Below, piece by piece: positions 1 to 9,231 of a stretch of DNA of 64,000 nt. Within the stretch, counting starts at the first letter, position 1. Every line of letters begins with the position of its first letter. The position numbers were made by a program, and so were the translations under genes. The DNA comes from Paracoccus aminovorans (GTDB lineage Bacteria; Pseudomonadota; Alphaproteobacteria; Rhodobacterales; Rhodobacteraceae). The stretch covers positions 890,643 through 954,642 of the forward strand of contig NZ_KQ955209.1 in NCBI RefSeq assembly GCF_001546115.1, read 5' to 3'. A model generated the notes under the pieces. The model did not search any database, was not told where the DNA came from, and worked only from the letters and a program-made list of their open reading frames with translations.

Positions 1-3000
1 TCGACGAGCAGGTCCTTTGCGTCGACGGCCTGTCCTGGGGTGACGTGCAGCGCCTTGACCGTGCCGGCGCGGTCGGCGTGCAGGCCGGTTTCCATCTTCA
101 TCGCCTCGATGGTCAAGAGCATGTCGCCCACATTGACCTTTTGCCCGACCGCGACCGCGACCGAGGCGACGACGCCGGGCATCGGCGCGCCGATATGGCC
201 CTCGTTCGCGGGGTCGGCCTTGGGACGGGCGGCGGTCTGCGCCTTGACCAGACGGTTCGGCACCCGGATCACCCGCGGCTGGCCGTTCAGCTCGAAGAAC
301 ACCTTGACCTCGCCGGTCTCGTCGGTCTCGCCGATGGCCTGCAGGCGGATCTCCAGCGTCTTGCCGGGGTCGATCTCGGCCGCGATCTCCTCGCCCGGCT
401 CCATGCCGTAGAAGAAGGTCCGCGTCGGCAGCGTCCGCACCGGGCCATACATCCGGTGCCGGCCCATGTAGTCCAAAAACACCTTGGGATACATCAGATA
501 GCCGTTCAGGTCCTCGTCATCGACCGCCTTGCCTTCCAGAAGCGCCTCGACCTCGGCCCGGGTCGCCTCCAGGTCCACCGGCGGCATGCTGGCGCCGGGG
601 CGGGTGGTCAGCGGGGCCTCGCCCTTCAGCACCTTCTTCTGCAAGGCCGCGGGCCAGCCCCCGGGCGGCTGGCCCAGGTTGCCCTTCATCATGTCGACGA
701 CCGAGTCGGGGAAGGCGACCTCGACCGAGGGATCCTCGACCTGCTGGCGCGACAGACCCTGCGCCACCATCATCAGCGCCATATCGCCCACCACCTTGGA
801 ACTGGGCGTGACCTTGACGATGTCGCCGAACATCCGGTTCGCATCGGCATAGGCCTGGGCGACCTCGTGCCAGCGTTCCTCCAGCCCCAGCGAACGCGCC
901 TGCGCCTTGAGATTGGTGAACTGGCCCCCCGGCATCTCGTGCAGCCAGACCTCGGAGGCCGGGGCCTGCAAGCCGCTTTCGAAGGCGGCATATTGCTCGC
1001 GCACCGCCTCCCAGTAGTTCGAGATCTCGCGGATGGCGCGGATGTCGAGCCCGGTGTCGCGCTCGGTGTGGCGCAGCGCCTCGACCACCGAACCCAGGCA
1101 GACCTGCGAGGTATTGCCCGACAGCGCGTCCATGGCGCAGTCGACCGCATCGACCCCCGCCGCCGCCGCGGCCAGGATCGTCGCCCCGGCGATGCCGCCG
1201 GTGTCATGGGTGTGGAAATGCACCGGCAGGCCGATCTCGTCCTTCAGCGCCTTGACTAGGACCCGCGCCGAGGCCGGCTTCAACAGCCCCGCCATGTCCT
1301 TCAGCCCCAGCACATGCGCGCCGGCGTCGCGCAGTTCGCGTGCCATCTTCAGATAGTATTGCAGGTCGTATTTCGATCGCGCCGGGTCCAGCAGGTCGCC
1401 GGTATAGCAGATCGTGCCCTCGCAGATCTTGCCGGCCTCGATCACCGCATCCATGGCGACGCGCATGTTCGGGGTCCAGTTCAGGCTGTCGAAGACCCGG
1501 AACACGTCCACGCCGGTCTTGGCCGCCTGGCGCACGAATTCCTGCACCACATTGTCGGGGTAATTGGTGTAACCCACCCCGTTCGAGGCCCGCAGCAGCA
1601 TCTGCGTCATCAGGTTCGGCATGCGCGCGCGCAGGTCGCGCAGCCGCTGCCAGGGGCATTCCTGCAGGAAGCGATAGGCGACGTCGAAGGTCGCGCCGCC
1701 CCAGCATTCGACCGAGAACAGGCCGGCCAAGTTCGCGGCGTAAGAGGGCGCGACCCGGATCATGTCGATCGAGCGCATCCGCGTCGCCAGAAGCGACTGG
1801 TGGCCGTCGCGCATCGAGGTGTCGGTGATCAAGAGCCGCTTTTGCGCCAGCATCCAGGCGGCGACGGCCTTCGGGCCCTGGCTCTCCAGCAGTTGCCGCG
1901 TGCCCGGCGCCGGCTCGGCCTTGGCTGCGGGCGGCACCAGGGCGCGGGCCTCGGCCGGCGGCAGGGGGCGGCCGGCGGTCTCGGGATGGCCGTTGACGGT
2001 GATGTCGGCGATATAGACCAGGAGCTTCGTCGCCCGGTCGCGGCGCTTGCGGAACGCGAACAGGTCCGGCGTGGTGTCGATGAACTTGGTCGTGTAGCTG
2101 TCGTCGAGGAAGGTCGGGTGTTTCAGCAGGTTGATGACGAATTCGATATTCGTCGCCACGCCGCGCACCCGGAATTCGCGCAAGGCCCGGTCCATGCGGG
2201 CGATGGCCTTTTCCGGGGTCTGGGCATGGGCGGTGACCTTGACCAGCAGCGAATCGTAGAAGCGGGTGATGACGCCCCCGGAATAGGCGGTGCCGCCGTC
2301 GAGCCGGATGCCGTTGCCGGTGGCCGAGCGATAGGCGGTGATGCGGCCGTAGTCCGGGATGAAGTTGTTCAGCGGGTCCTCGGTCGTGACCCGGCATTGC
2401 AGGGCGTGACCGTTCAGATGCACATCGGCTTGGCTGGCGGCGCCGGTGGCCTCGGCCAGGGTCGCGCCCTCGGCGATCAGGATCTGGGACTGCACGATGT
2501 CGATGCCGGTGACCTCCTCGGTCACGGTATGCTCGACCTGGACGCGCGGGTTCACCTCGATGAAGTAGAACTGCTGGCTGTCCATATCCATCAGGAATTC
2601 GACGGTGCCGGCGTTCTGGTAGCCGACGGCGCGGCCGATCTTCAGCGCCAGCGCGCAGACCTCGGCGCGCTGGTCCTCGGTCAGATAGGGCGCGGGCGCG
2701 CGTTCGACGACCTTCTGGTTGCGGCGCTGCACGGTGCAGTCGCGTTCGTAAAGATGGTAAAGCCCGCCGTGGCTGTCGCCCAGAAGCTGCACCTCGACGT
2801 GCCGCGCGCGCAGGATCATCTTTTCCAGGTAGCCCTCGCCATTGCCGAAGGCGGCCTCGGCCTCGCGCCGTCCCTCGCGCACCTTCTCGGGCAGCTCGCC
2901 CTCGCCCATGATCGGGCGCATGCCGCGCCCGCCGCCGCCCCAGGAGGCTTTCAGCATCAAGGGATAGCCGATCTCGGCCGCCTCACGCTTGATCGCCTCC

Positions 3001-3425
3001 ATGTCCTCGCCCAGGACCTCGGTCGCCGGGATCACCGGCACGCCGGCCTGGATCGCGACGCGCCGGGCGCTGGCCTTGTCGCCGAGCGCGCGCATGGTGT
3101 CGGCGCTCGGCCCGATGAAGGCGATGCCGGCGGCCTGGCAGGCATCGACGAAATCGGGGTTCTCGCTGAGCAGGCCATAGCCCGGATGGATGGCGTCGGC
3201 GCCGGATTCCTTCGCGACGCGGATGATCTCGGGGATCGACAGATAAGCCGCGACCGGCCCCAGCCCCTCGCCGATGCGGTAAGCCTCGTCCGCCTTGAAG
3301 CGGTGCAGGCCCAGCTTGTCCTCCTCGGCATAGACCGCCACCGTCTTCTTGCCCAGCTCGTTCGCCGCCCGCATCACGCGGATCGCAACCTCGCCACGGT
3401 TCGCAACCAAGATCTTGCGGAACAT
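1..3425 (-). CDS. pyc: Pyruvate carboxylase (3' end cut by window edge)
   Basis: Biotin-dependent carboxylation of pyruvate to oxaloacetate (anaplerosis, cytosol). One open frame of about 1141 codons starts at ATG 3423-3425 with MFRKILVANRGEVAIRV. The biotin carboxylase/ATP-grasp domain comes first, with a glycine-rich KASWGGGGRGM loop near residue 160. The carboxyltransferase domain follows (RDGHQSLLATRMRS near 543). The biotinyl domain is last, with EAMKMET and biotin-accepting Lys about 1110 (bases 96-98). No stop is reached, so only a handful of residues are missing, judged by the family's usual length near 1150. It is the downstream neighbour of an oxidoreductase gene, but a strong hairpin separates them, so it may be its own unit. 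The single-chain architecture rules out the two-subunit type. Confidence 0.97.
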   Translation of the reverse strand, partial: MFRKILVANRGEVAIRVMRAANELGKKTVAVYAEEDKLGLHRFKADEAYRIGEGLGPVAAYLSIPEIIRVAKESGADAIHPGYGLLSENPDFVDACQAAGIAFIGPSADTMRALGDKASARRVAIQAGVPVIPATEVLGEDMEAIKREAAEIGYPLMLKASWGGGGRGMRPIMGEGELPEKVREGRREAEAAFGNGEGYLEKMILRARHVEVQLLGDSHGGLYHLYERDCTVQRRNQKVVERAPAPYLTEDQRAEVCALALKIGRAVGYQNAGTVEFLMDMDSQQFYFIEVNPRVQVEHTVTEEVTGIDIVQSQILIAEGATLAEATGAASQADVHLNGHALQCRVTTEDPLNNFIPDYGRITAYRSATGNGIRLDGGTAYSGGVITRFYDSLLVKVTAHAQTPEKAIARMDRALREFRVRGVATNIEFVINLLKHPTFLDDSYTTKFIDTTPDLFAFRKRRDRATKLLVYIADITVNGHPETAGRPLPPAEARALVPPAAKAEPAPGTRQLLESQGPKAVAAWMLAQKRLLITDTSMRDGHQSLLATRMRSIDMIRVAPSYAANLAGLFSVECWGGATFDVAYRFLQECPWQRLRDLRARMPNLMTQMLLRASNGVGYTNYPDNVVQEFVRQAAKTGVDVFRVFDSLNWTPNMRVAMDAVIEAGKICEGTICYTGDLLDPARSKYDLQYYLKMARELRDAGAHVLGLKDMAGLLKPASARVLVKALKDEIGLPVHFHTHDTGGIAGATILAAAAAGVDAVDCAMDALSGNTSQVCLGSVVEALRHTERDTGLDIRAIREISNYWEAVREQYAAFESGLQAPASEVWLHEMPGGQFTNLKAQARSLGLEERWHEVAQAYADANRMFGDIVKVTPSSKVVGDMALMMVAQGLSRQQVEDPSVEVAFPDSVVDMMKGNLGQPPGGWPAALQKKVLKGEAPLTTRPGASMPPVDLEATRAEVEALLEGKAVDDEDLNGYLMYPKVFLDYMGRHRMYGPVRTLPTRTFFYGMEPGEEIAAEIDPGKTLEIRLQAIGETDETGEVKVFFELNGQPRVIRVPNRLVKAQTAARPKADPANEGHIGAPMPGVVASVAVAVGQKVNVGDMLLTIEAMKMETGLHADRAGTVKALHVTPGQAVDAKDLLV

Positions 3426-3445
3426 CAAAAAACCTTTCGAAAGAG

Positions 3446-3472
3446 AGGTGCCCGGCGCGCGGCCGGGCACCT
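3446..3472 (-). terminator. GC-rich hairpin just upstream of pyc
   Basis: Perfect 10-11 bp inverted repeat (arms 3446-3455 and 3463-3472) between the stop of the 3535-4659 gene and the pyc start at 3425. Read on the minus strand it is followed by a pyrimidine-rich stretch and then the pyc ribosome binding site (AAAGG). It is probably the terminator of the upstream oxidoreductase transcript. Being only about 20 bp from the pyc start, it could also shape pyc leader RNA. Confidence 0.55.
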
Positions 3473-3534
3473 CGGGGAGGCGGGGCGAGGAGAGCCCCAA
3501 CCGCTGCCGCGGGAAGGACGGCGACAGCGGGTTC

Positions 3535-4659
3535 TCAAGCTGTGACGGTCATCCATTGGCGTGCGGTGGAGGAACGCTGGATGGTTTCGACCAACCGCTG
3601 GACGCGTAGCCCGGCCGCGAAGCCGAAAGGCTCAGGGATCTCACCGGCAATGGCGCGTAGATAGCCCTCGATCTCGATGGCCTTCAGGTCATTGAAGCCG
3701 ATCTGATGGCCGGGGGCGACGCAGAAGCGGCCATAGGGCGGGTGGTCGGGGCTCGCCTCGATGCGGCGGAAGCCGCGCCGGCCGGGCGCGTCGGCGGCCG
3801 AGTAGAAATGCAGCTCGTTGAAGCGCTCCTGGCTGAAGGCCAGCGCCCCCTTGGTGCCATAGACCTCGAAATCATGCTGCATCTTGCGGCCGGTGGCGAT
3901 CCAATTGCCCTCGACCGAGCCCTGCGCGCCATTCGCGAAGCGCAGGAAGGCGCGGCCCACGTCGTCCACGGTCACGGCACGCATGCCGCCCTGGCTGTCG
4001 GGGCGCTGGCCGATCATCGTGAGGCAATCGCCCATCACCTCGGCGATCGGGCCGAGCAAGAATTCCGCCGTGGCCAGCGCATGGCTGCCGATATCGGCCA
4101 GCGCGCCGCCACCCGCCGGATCGTGGCGGAACGTCCAGGGGCCGTCGGCATCGACCATGTAATCTTCGGCATGCAGTCCGCGATAGCCGCGGATCTCGCC
4201 CAGTTCGCCCGCTGCGATCATCTCTCGCGCAAGCCGCAGCATCGGGTTGCAGAGGTAGTTGAAGCCGACTTGGGTCTTGACGCCCCTGGCCGCCGCCGCA
4301 TCCGCCATCTGGCGCGCATCCGAGGCCAGCGGCGCCAACGGCTTTTCACAATAGACATGCTTGCCGGCGGAAATGGCAGCCAAGGCCATCTCCTTGTGCA
4401 GCGCATTCGGGGCGGTGATGTCGATCACGTCGATCTGAGGGTCCGCGATCATGCTGCGCCAGTCGGCGGTGGCATGGGCGAAGCCGAAATCGGCAGCGGC
4501 ACGGGCGGCGGCTGCTTCGGTGACGTCGGCGACCGTATGCAGTTCCAGCCGGTAGGGCAGGTCGAAGACCTTCTGCGCGCTGGCGAAGCCGAAGACATGG
4601 GCCTTGCCCATGAAGCCGGTGCCGATCAGGCCGATACGCAGGACGGGTTTGTCAGGCAT
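3535..4659 (-). CDS. Gfo/Idh/MocA family oxidoreductase
   Basis: 374-residue NAD(P)-dependent dehydrogenase of the Gfo/Idh/MocA family, which oxidises sugars, inositols or related polyols. The Rossmann nucleotide loop is GLIGTGFMGKAH (residues 10-21) and the family EKP motif is at 105-107. The C-terminal substrate domain has an ADIGSHALATAEFLLG stretch. It lies at the distal end of the minus-strand inositol-linked genes, 237 bp after the hydroxyacid dehydrogenase gene. That gap has no convincing gene. The exact substrate cannot be read from sequence; a polyol or inositol derivative is inferred from context. Confidence 0.88.
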   Translation of the reverse strand: MPDKPVLRIGLIGTGFMGKAHVFGFASAQKVFDLPYRLELHTVADVTEAAAARAAADFGFAHATADWRSMIADPQIDVIDITAPNALHKEMALAAISAGKHVYCEKPLAPLASDARQMADAAAARGVKTQVGFNYLCNPMLRLAREMIAAGELGEIRGYRGLHAEDYMVDADGPWTFRHDPAGGGALADIGSHALATAEFLLGPIAEVMGDCLTMIGQRPDSQGGMRAVTVDDVGRAFLRFANGAQGSVEGNWIATGRKMQHDFEVYGTKGALAFSQERFNELHFYSAADAPGRRGFRRIEASPDHPPYGRFCVAPGHQIGFNDLKAIEIEGYLRAIAGEIPEPFGFAAGLRVQRLVETIQRSSTARQWMTVTA

Positions 4660-4896
4660 GGACAGTATCCGGTTTGAAGGGGAGGTTGGGCTCAGCCGCC
4701 CTCCAGATGGCGGACGAGACGGCCGATTGAACGGGTTTCGGTATTGCTGTGCGGCCTTGAGCCATTGCGCGGCGGTGCTGAAAGATCCTGCTCCAGGCGC
4801 CGTGGCAGGTCCGATATGAATGCGGCACCGCCGTAACGGCGAACCGTCGCCTGCCCGACGACGGCTCCGAAAGCCGCAAGTCGGCGGTGCATCGTC

Positions 4897-5868
4897 TTAA
4901 GCATGAGCGAAGGCCGGGTTGACGATAAGGCTGTGGTCAACCGTGCCGTCCAGATAGTCGATCGCGTTCCGGATGGATGCGATGGCCATGCGTTCGCCGC
5001 ATTCGGCGGTCAGCCCGGCGATATGGGGCGACAGCACTGCGGTCGGTTGGTCGAACAAGGGCGAACCGCTGGGCGGCTCGTCGTTGAAGACATCGACTCC
5101 GGCAGCGCCGATCTGACCCGAGGCCAGCGCCTCGGCCAGCGCCGCCTCGTCCACCACGCCACCGCGCGCCGTATTGGCAAGGACGACACCCGGCTTCATC
5201 AGGGCGATCTCCCTTGCCCCCAGCACCGGCTTGTCGGCCTTGGGCACATGGATCGAGATACAATCGGCCCAGGCCAGCCCCTCGACCAGGTCGGTGATTT
5301 CTGCCACCGGTCCTTCAGGCCAGCCCTTGCGCGATAGATAGGGGTCATGGGCACGGACCGTCATCTCGAACCCGTCAGCCATGCGGGCAAGGCGCTGCCC
5401 GGTGCGGCCATAGCCGATGATCAGCAGGTTCTTGCCCGAGATTTCCTGCTGCTCCAGCCGATTGCGCCAGCCCCATTGACCGGGCTCGCGCACCGCGCGG
5501 TCGGCCAGCAGCACGCGCTTGGCTCCGGCCAGCAATTGCATCATCGCATGTTCTGCGACCGAGATTGAATTCACGTCGCCGACAATGGTCAGGGCAATGC
5601 CGCGTTCGTTCAGCGCGGCGAGATCAACGGCATCGTAGCCTACGCCGTGGCGCGAGACGACCTTTAGCCTTTCGGCCAGCGCCACGGTGGCGGCGGACAG
5701 CGGCTGGGTGCGGATCACCAGCGCATCGGCCTTTTGGATCAGCGGCGCGTAGGAGGGTTCCGAGATTTCTTCGACATAATCCACGGTGATGCCGCGGGCG
5801 GAAAGTTCGCGCAGCAGCGCCTCTCCCGCAGGATGCAGCTTTCCGGCAACAAGAAGATGCGGCATCAA
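4897..5868 (-). CDS. D-isomer-specific 2-hydroxyacid dehydrogenase
   Basis: 323 residues, related to phosphoglycerate dehydrogenase. The NAD-binding motif GYGRTGQRLA is at residues 152-161. The catalytic region follows with NTARGGVVDEAAL, the Glu of an FNDEPP segment and the catalytic His in SPHIAGLT. Such enzymes reduce 2-oxoacids or oxidise D-2-hydroxyacids with NAD(H). Its start overlaps the stop of the upstream aldolase gene by 4 bp (ATGA), so the two are translationally coupled. A role on the oxoacid made or used by the aldolase is a reasonable inference. It lacks the long C-terminal ACT domain of SerA. Confidence 0.88.
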   Translation of the reverse strand: MMPHLLVAGKLHPAGEALLRELSARGITVDYVEEISEPSYAPLIQKADALVIRTQPLSAATVALAERLKVVSRHGVGYDAVDLAALNERGIALTIVGDVNSISVAEHAMMQLLAGAKRVLLADRAVREPGQWGWRNRLEQQEISGKNLLIIGYGRTGQRLARMADGFEMTVRAHDPYLSRKGWPEGPVAEITDLVEGLAWADCISIHVPKADKPVLGAREIALMKPGVVLANTARGGVVDEAALAEALASGQIGAAGVDVFNDEPPSGSPLFDQPTAVLSPHIAGLTAECGERMAIASIRNAIDYLDGTVDHSLIVNPAFAHA

Positions 5869-6671
5869 TAGGTTCCTTTCGTGGCGGAGGCGGGGGCGGA
5901 GCCGGTCAGGTCGCGCCAGGTCGCGACCGAGGCGGCGGCGGCGGCGGCCAGCAGGCGGGTGTCGCCGCCGACCGTGGTCAGATCAAAGCCCCAGCCGATC
6001 GCTTTGGTGGCATATTGCGGCGTGCCGCAATGCAGGCAGGCACGGATGCCGTTCGCCTTGCAGGCGTCCTTGATCCGTTGCAGCAGCGCGATCATCTCGG
6101 GCTCTTCGCGGTCGAAGGCGGGGGGCAGGCGGCCGTTCTGGGTGCCCAGCGTCAGGTCCGCCGGGCCGACATAGATGCCGTCGAGACCGGGGGTCGCCGC
6201 GATGGCGTCCAGGTTGTCCATGCCCTGCTGGGTCTCGACCATCGCAAGGGCCAGCACCTGCTCATTCGCAGCCACGCCATAGCCGCCATAGGCGAAGGTG
6301 GCGCGGGTCGGACCGAAGCTGCGCTGGCCATGCGGCGGATAGCGCATGTAGCTGACGAATTCCGCCGCCTCCTCGGCCGAGTTGACCATCGGGCAGATGA
6401 CGCCCTGTGCGCCGGCGTCCAGCGCCTTCATGATCGCGCCCGGCTCGCGCCAGGGCACGCGGACCATTGGCGTGACGCCCGAGGCCCGCATCGCCTGCAG
6501 CATGGGCAGCACGGCACTGTAGTCCAGCGCGCCGTGCTGGGCGTCGATGGTGATGCTGTCATAGCCCTGCGCCGCCATGATCTCGGCGGTCAGCGGGTTG
6601 CCGATGGACAGCCAGCCGTTAATGGTGGGGCGGCCCTCGGCCCAGTGTTGTTTCAGCTTGTTGGTGAACAT
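5865..6671 (-). CDS. HpcH/HpaI family aldolase
   Basis: 268-residue class II (metal-dependent) aldolase of the HpcH/HpaI family. It cleaves 4-hydroxy-2-oxoacids or 2-keto-3-deoxy acid sugars to pyruvate plus an aldehyde. Visible are the substrate/base motif TIDAQHGALD (His46), RVPW with Arg71, and the metal-site stretch VGPADLTLGTQNGR. It is flanked by a semialdehyde-type dehydrogenase upstream (14 bp gap) and a hydroxyacid dehydrogenase downstream (overlap). That fits a cleavage route giving pyruvate and an aldehyde that is then oxidised. The exact substrate is unknown. Confidence 0.9.
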   Translation of the reverse strand: MFTNKLKQHWAEGRPTINGWLSIGNPLTAEIMAAQGYDSITIDAQHGALDYSAVLPMLQAMRASGVTPMVRVPWREPGAIMKALDAGAQGVICPMVNSAEEAAEFVSYMRYPPHGQRSFGPTRATFAYGGYGVAANEQVLALAMVETQQGMDNLDAIAATPGLDGIYVGPADLTLGTQNGRLPPAFDREEPEMIALLQRIKDACKANGIRACLHCGTPQYATKAIGWGFDLTTVGGDTRLLAAAAAASVATWRDLTGSAPASATKGTY

Positions 6672-6685
6672 CGCGTTTCCTCTCC

Positions 6686-8116
6686 TCAGAACACGATCTG
6701 CGAAAGCTTGGTGTCGAGGTAGTCTTCGATCCCCTCGATGCCGCCTTCGCGGCCCATGCCGGAATGGTTGGTGCCGCCGAAGGGCGCCTCGGATGCGGCC
6801 AGCGCGAAGCTGTTGATGCCGACCATGCCGGCCTTCAGCCCCGCCGCCATGCGCCGCGCCCGGTCGGGCGAGCGGGTGAAGGCATAGGCGGACAGGCCCA
6901 TGTCCGAGGCATTGGCGCGCGCCAGCGCCTCGTCCTCGGTCGAGAAGCGGGTGATGGCGGCGATCGGACCGAAGTTCTCCTCGGCAAAGACCCTCATGTC
7001 GTCGGTAACATTGGTCAGCACCGTGGGCTCGAAGAAGAAGCCGCTGTTCAGATGCGCCGGGCGCTTGCCGCCATGGGCCAGTGTCGCGCCGCTGCGGAGG
7101 GCGTCGGCTACGATCTCCTCGATTTCCGCCAATCGTCCGCCATTGATCAGCGGGCCCATGCCCTTGTCGGGGTTCATACCGTCGCCCAGCTTGATCTGCG
7201 CCGTGCGCGAAACGAAGCCGTCCACGAAGGCGTCGTGCAGGCTGTCATGGACGAAGATCCGGTCCGGGGTCACGCAGACTTGCCCGCAATTGGCGAACTT
7301 GGTCGGCACGGTCAGGTCCAGCGCGGCTTCCAGGTCGGCGTCGTCATGGATGATCAGCGGCGCATTGCCGCCAAGTTCCATCGAAACCTTCTTCACCGTA
7401 TCGGCGGCATCGCGGATCATCTGCTGGCCGATACGGGTTGAGCCGGTCAGGCTGACCTTGCGCACCCGGCTGTCCGCCATGATCGGCGCATAGGTTGCGC
7501 CAGTCGAGCCGACGACAAGGTTCACCGCCCCATCGGGCAGTCCCGCCGCACGCAGGCAGTCGACCATCACCATCGCCACGCCCGGCGTCTGCGATGATGG
7601 CCGCAGCACCACCGGGCAGCCGGCGGCCAGCGCCGGGGCCAGCTTGCGGGCCGGCAGGGCGGCGGGAAAGTTCCAGGCGGTGAAGGCGCCGACGATGCCT
7701 ACCGGCTCGCGCGTCACCTCGAAACGCCCGCCGGAGACGCGGCTGTCGACGATGCGGCCATAGATGCGGCGCGCCTCCTCGGCGAACCAGCGGAATTGGT
7801 CACAGGCCAGCGCCCATTCCCGGCCCGCCTGGGCGATGGGCTTGCCGGTCTCGGCCGAGATCATCCGCGCGGCCTCGTCGGCACGGCGGATCATCTCGTC
7901 CGCGGCTTTGTGCAGCGCGTCGGCACGGCCGAAACCGCCCATCTCGCGCAGCTTGGGCAGGGCGCGTGCCGCAGCATCCAGTGCCGCCTGCGTGTCCTCG
8001 GCCGTGGCAAGAGCCACCCGACCCAGCGGTTTTTCCGTGACCGGAGAAATGACCTCTCCGCTGACGGTGCCGGGAGTCCAGCGGCCGTCGATGAACAATC
8101 CGAATTGCGAATACAT
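6686..8116 (-). CDS. NAD(P)-dependent aldehyde (succinate-semialdehyde type) dehydrogenase
   Basis: 476 residues, the usual aldehyde dehydrogenase length. The family motifs are in order: AWNFPAALPARKLAPALAAG (148-165), the coenzyme loop LTGSTRIGQ (223-231), general base Glu in MELGG (246-250) and nucleophile Cys281 in NCGQVC. It resembles succinate- or glutarate-semialdehyde dehydrogenases more than the CoA-acylating methylmalonate-semialdehyde enzyme (iolA), so IolA should not be assumed. It lies between the aldolase gene and iolG, 3 bp after the latter, in one minus-strand operon. It most likely oxidises the aldehyde released by the neighbouring aldolase. Confidence 0.9.
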   Translation of the reverse strand: MYSQFGLFIDGRWTPGTVSGEVISPVTEKPLGRVALATAEDTQAALDAAARALPKLREMGGFGRADALHKAADEMIRRADEAARMISAETGKPIAQAGREWALACDQFRWFAEEARRIYGRIVDSRVSGGRFEVTREPVGIVGAFTAWNFPAALPARKLAPALAAGCPVVLRPSSQTPGVAMVMVDCLRAAGLPDGAVNLVVGSTGATYAPIMADSRVRKVSLTGSTRIGQQMIRDAADTVKKVSMELGGNAPLIIHDDADLEAALDLTVPTKFANCGQVCVTPDRIFVHDSLHDAFVDGFVSRTAQIKLGDGMNPDKGMGPLINGGRLAEIEEIVADALRSGATLAHGGKRPAHLNSGFFFEPTVLTNVTDDMRVFAEENFGPIAAITRFSTEDEALARANASDMGLSAYAFTRSPDRARRMAAGLKAGMVGINSFALAASEAPFGGTNHSGMGREGGIEGIEDYLDTKLSQIVF

Positions 8117-8119
8117 GGC

Positions 8120-9127
8120 TTATCCGATTTCCCTGGTTGCGACCGTGCGGCCCTCGGCGGCGGAACGGATCGCGGCCTCGGCGAGCAGCAGCGCCTGCCT
8201 GCCATCCTCGAACCCGACCGGGACCGACTTGCCTTGTTCGATGGCATCGACGAAGGCGCTGATCTCGGCCGCGAAGGCATCGGCATAGCGGTCGATGAAG
8301 AAGTTTTTCAGCGGCGCGGCCCGGTCGGTGAATTCCGCGCCATAGAGCCGGACATGATCCAGTGTCCGGTTTTCCGAAATCGCCATGCCGGCGCTGCCGA
8401 AAGCCTCGACGCGCTGGTCGTAGCCATAAACGGCACGGCGCGAGTTGGTGATGATTGCCTGCTTGCCCGATTCGGTCTTCAGGACAACGGTGACGGTGTC
8501 GTAATCGTCGCAGCGCTGCATCAGGGCTGGGTCAACCAGGCGCGAGCCGGTAGCAGTGACCTCGGTCACCTCCTCGCCCAGGATGAAGCGGGCCATATCG
8601 AAATCATGGATGGTCATGTCGCGGAAGATGCCGCCCGAGGCCTCGATATACGCATCGGGCGCCATGCCTGGATCGCGCGAGGTGATGGTGACCTGATGCA
8701 ATTCGCCGATCTGACCCGATTCGATGGCCTTCCGCACCCCTGCATGGCCACTGTCGAAGCGGCGCACGAAGCCCAGCATGATCGGCAGGCTGGTGCCGGC
8801 AATATTCGTTGCACAAGCGTTTACCCGGTCCAGCGACAGGTCGATGGGTTTCTCGCACAGGATGGCCTTGCCCGCTGCGACCGACTGCTCGATTAGATCG
8901 GCATGGGTGGCGGTCGAACTGGCGATCAGCACCGCATCCACCTCGGCCGAAGCCAATGCCGCCTCGACCGAATCGAATTGTGGCACGCACAGGGTGGCTG
9001 CGACTTCGGCGGCTGCGGGGGCATGGATATCATAGACGCCTGCCAGTCGGGCGCGCGGATGGGCGGCAATATTTTCGGCGTGCATGCGGCCGATGCGGCC
9101 GGTGCCGAGGACGGCGATTCCTGTCAT
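8120..9127 (-). CDS. iolG: Inositol 2-dehydrogenase
   Basis: 335 residues; oxidises myo-inositol to scyllo-inosose with NAD+. The Rossmann motif LGTGRIGRMHAEN starts at residue 7, EKP is at 92-94, and the catalytic region IFRDMTIHDFDMARF carries Asp and His typical of inositol dehydrogenases. I use ATG 9125-9127 (MTGIAVLG), preceded by GGGAGGAA, rather than an in-frame ATG nine codons upstream. It is transcribed divergently from iolD across 104 bp with two inverted repeats. First gene of the minus-strand operon. Confidence 0.92.
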   Translation of the reverse strand: MTGIAVLGTGRIGRMHAENIAAHPRARLAGVYDIHAPAAAEVAATLCVPQFDSVEAALASAEVDAVLIASSTATHADLIEQSVAAGKAILCEKPIDLSLDRVNACATNIAGTSLPIMLGFVRRFDSGHAGVRKAIESGQIGELHQVTITSRDPGMAPDAYIEASGGIFRDMTIHDFDMARFILGEEVTEVTATGSRLVDPALMQRCDDYDTVTVVLKTESGKQAIITNSRRAVYGYDQRVEAFGSAGMAISENRTLDHVRLYGAEFTDRAAPLKNFFIDRYADAFAAEISAFVDAIEQGKSVPVGFEDGRQALLLAEAAIRSAAEGRTVATREIG

Positions 9128-9150
9128 GGGTTCCTCCCGAAATTCGTCCC

Positions 9151-9206
9151 GCAATAATCATTGCAGAACTATTGCATTGTCAATCATCATTCCGTATCGT
9201 CCGGAA
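9151..9206. promoter_or_regulatory. Divergent iolG/iolD operator region
   Basis: Within the 104-bp gap between iolG and iolD are two inverted repeats. GCAAT-N4-ATTGC lies at 9151-9164, with a further ATTGCA word at 9171-9176. TTCCG-N7-CGGAA lies at 9190-9206. They are well placed to control both promoters. An IolR-type (RpiR family) repressor is a guess from the pathway; no regulator gene is next to them. Confidence 0.5.
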
Positions 9207-9231
9207 AACACCATCCGCAGGAGGAGGCGAG

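Noticed and set aside
1314..3545. 743-residue plus-strand frame opposite pyc
   Set aside because: Antisense shadow of pyruvate carboxylase; no ribosome site and biased composition.
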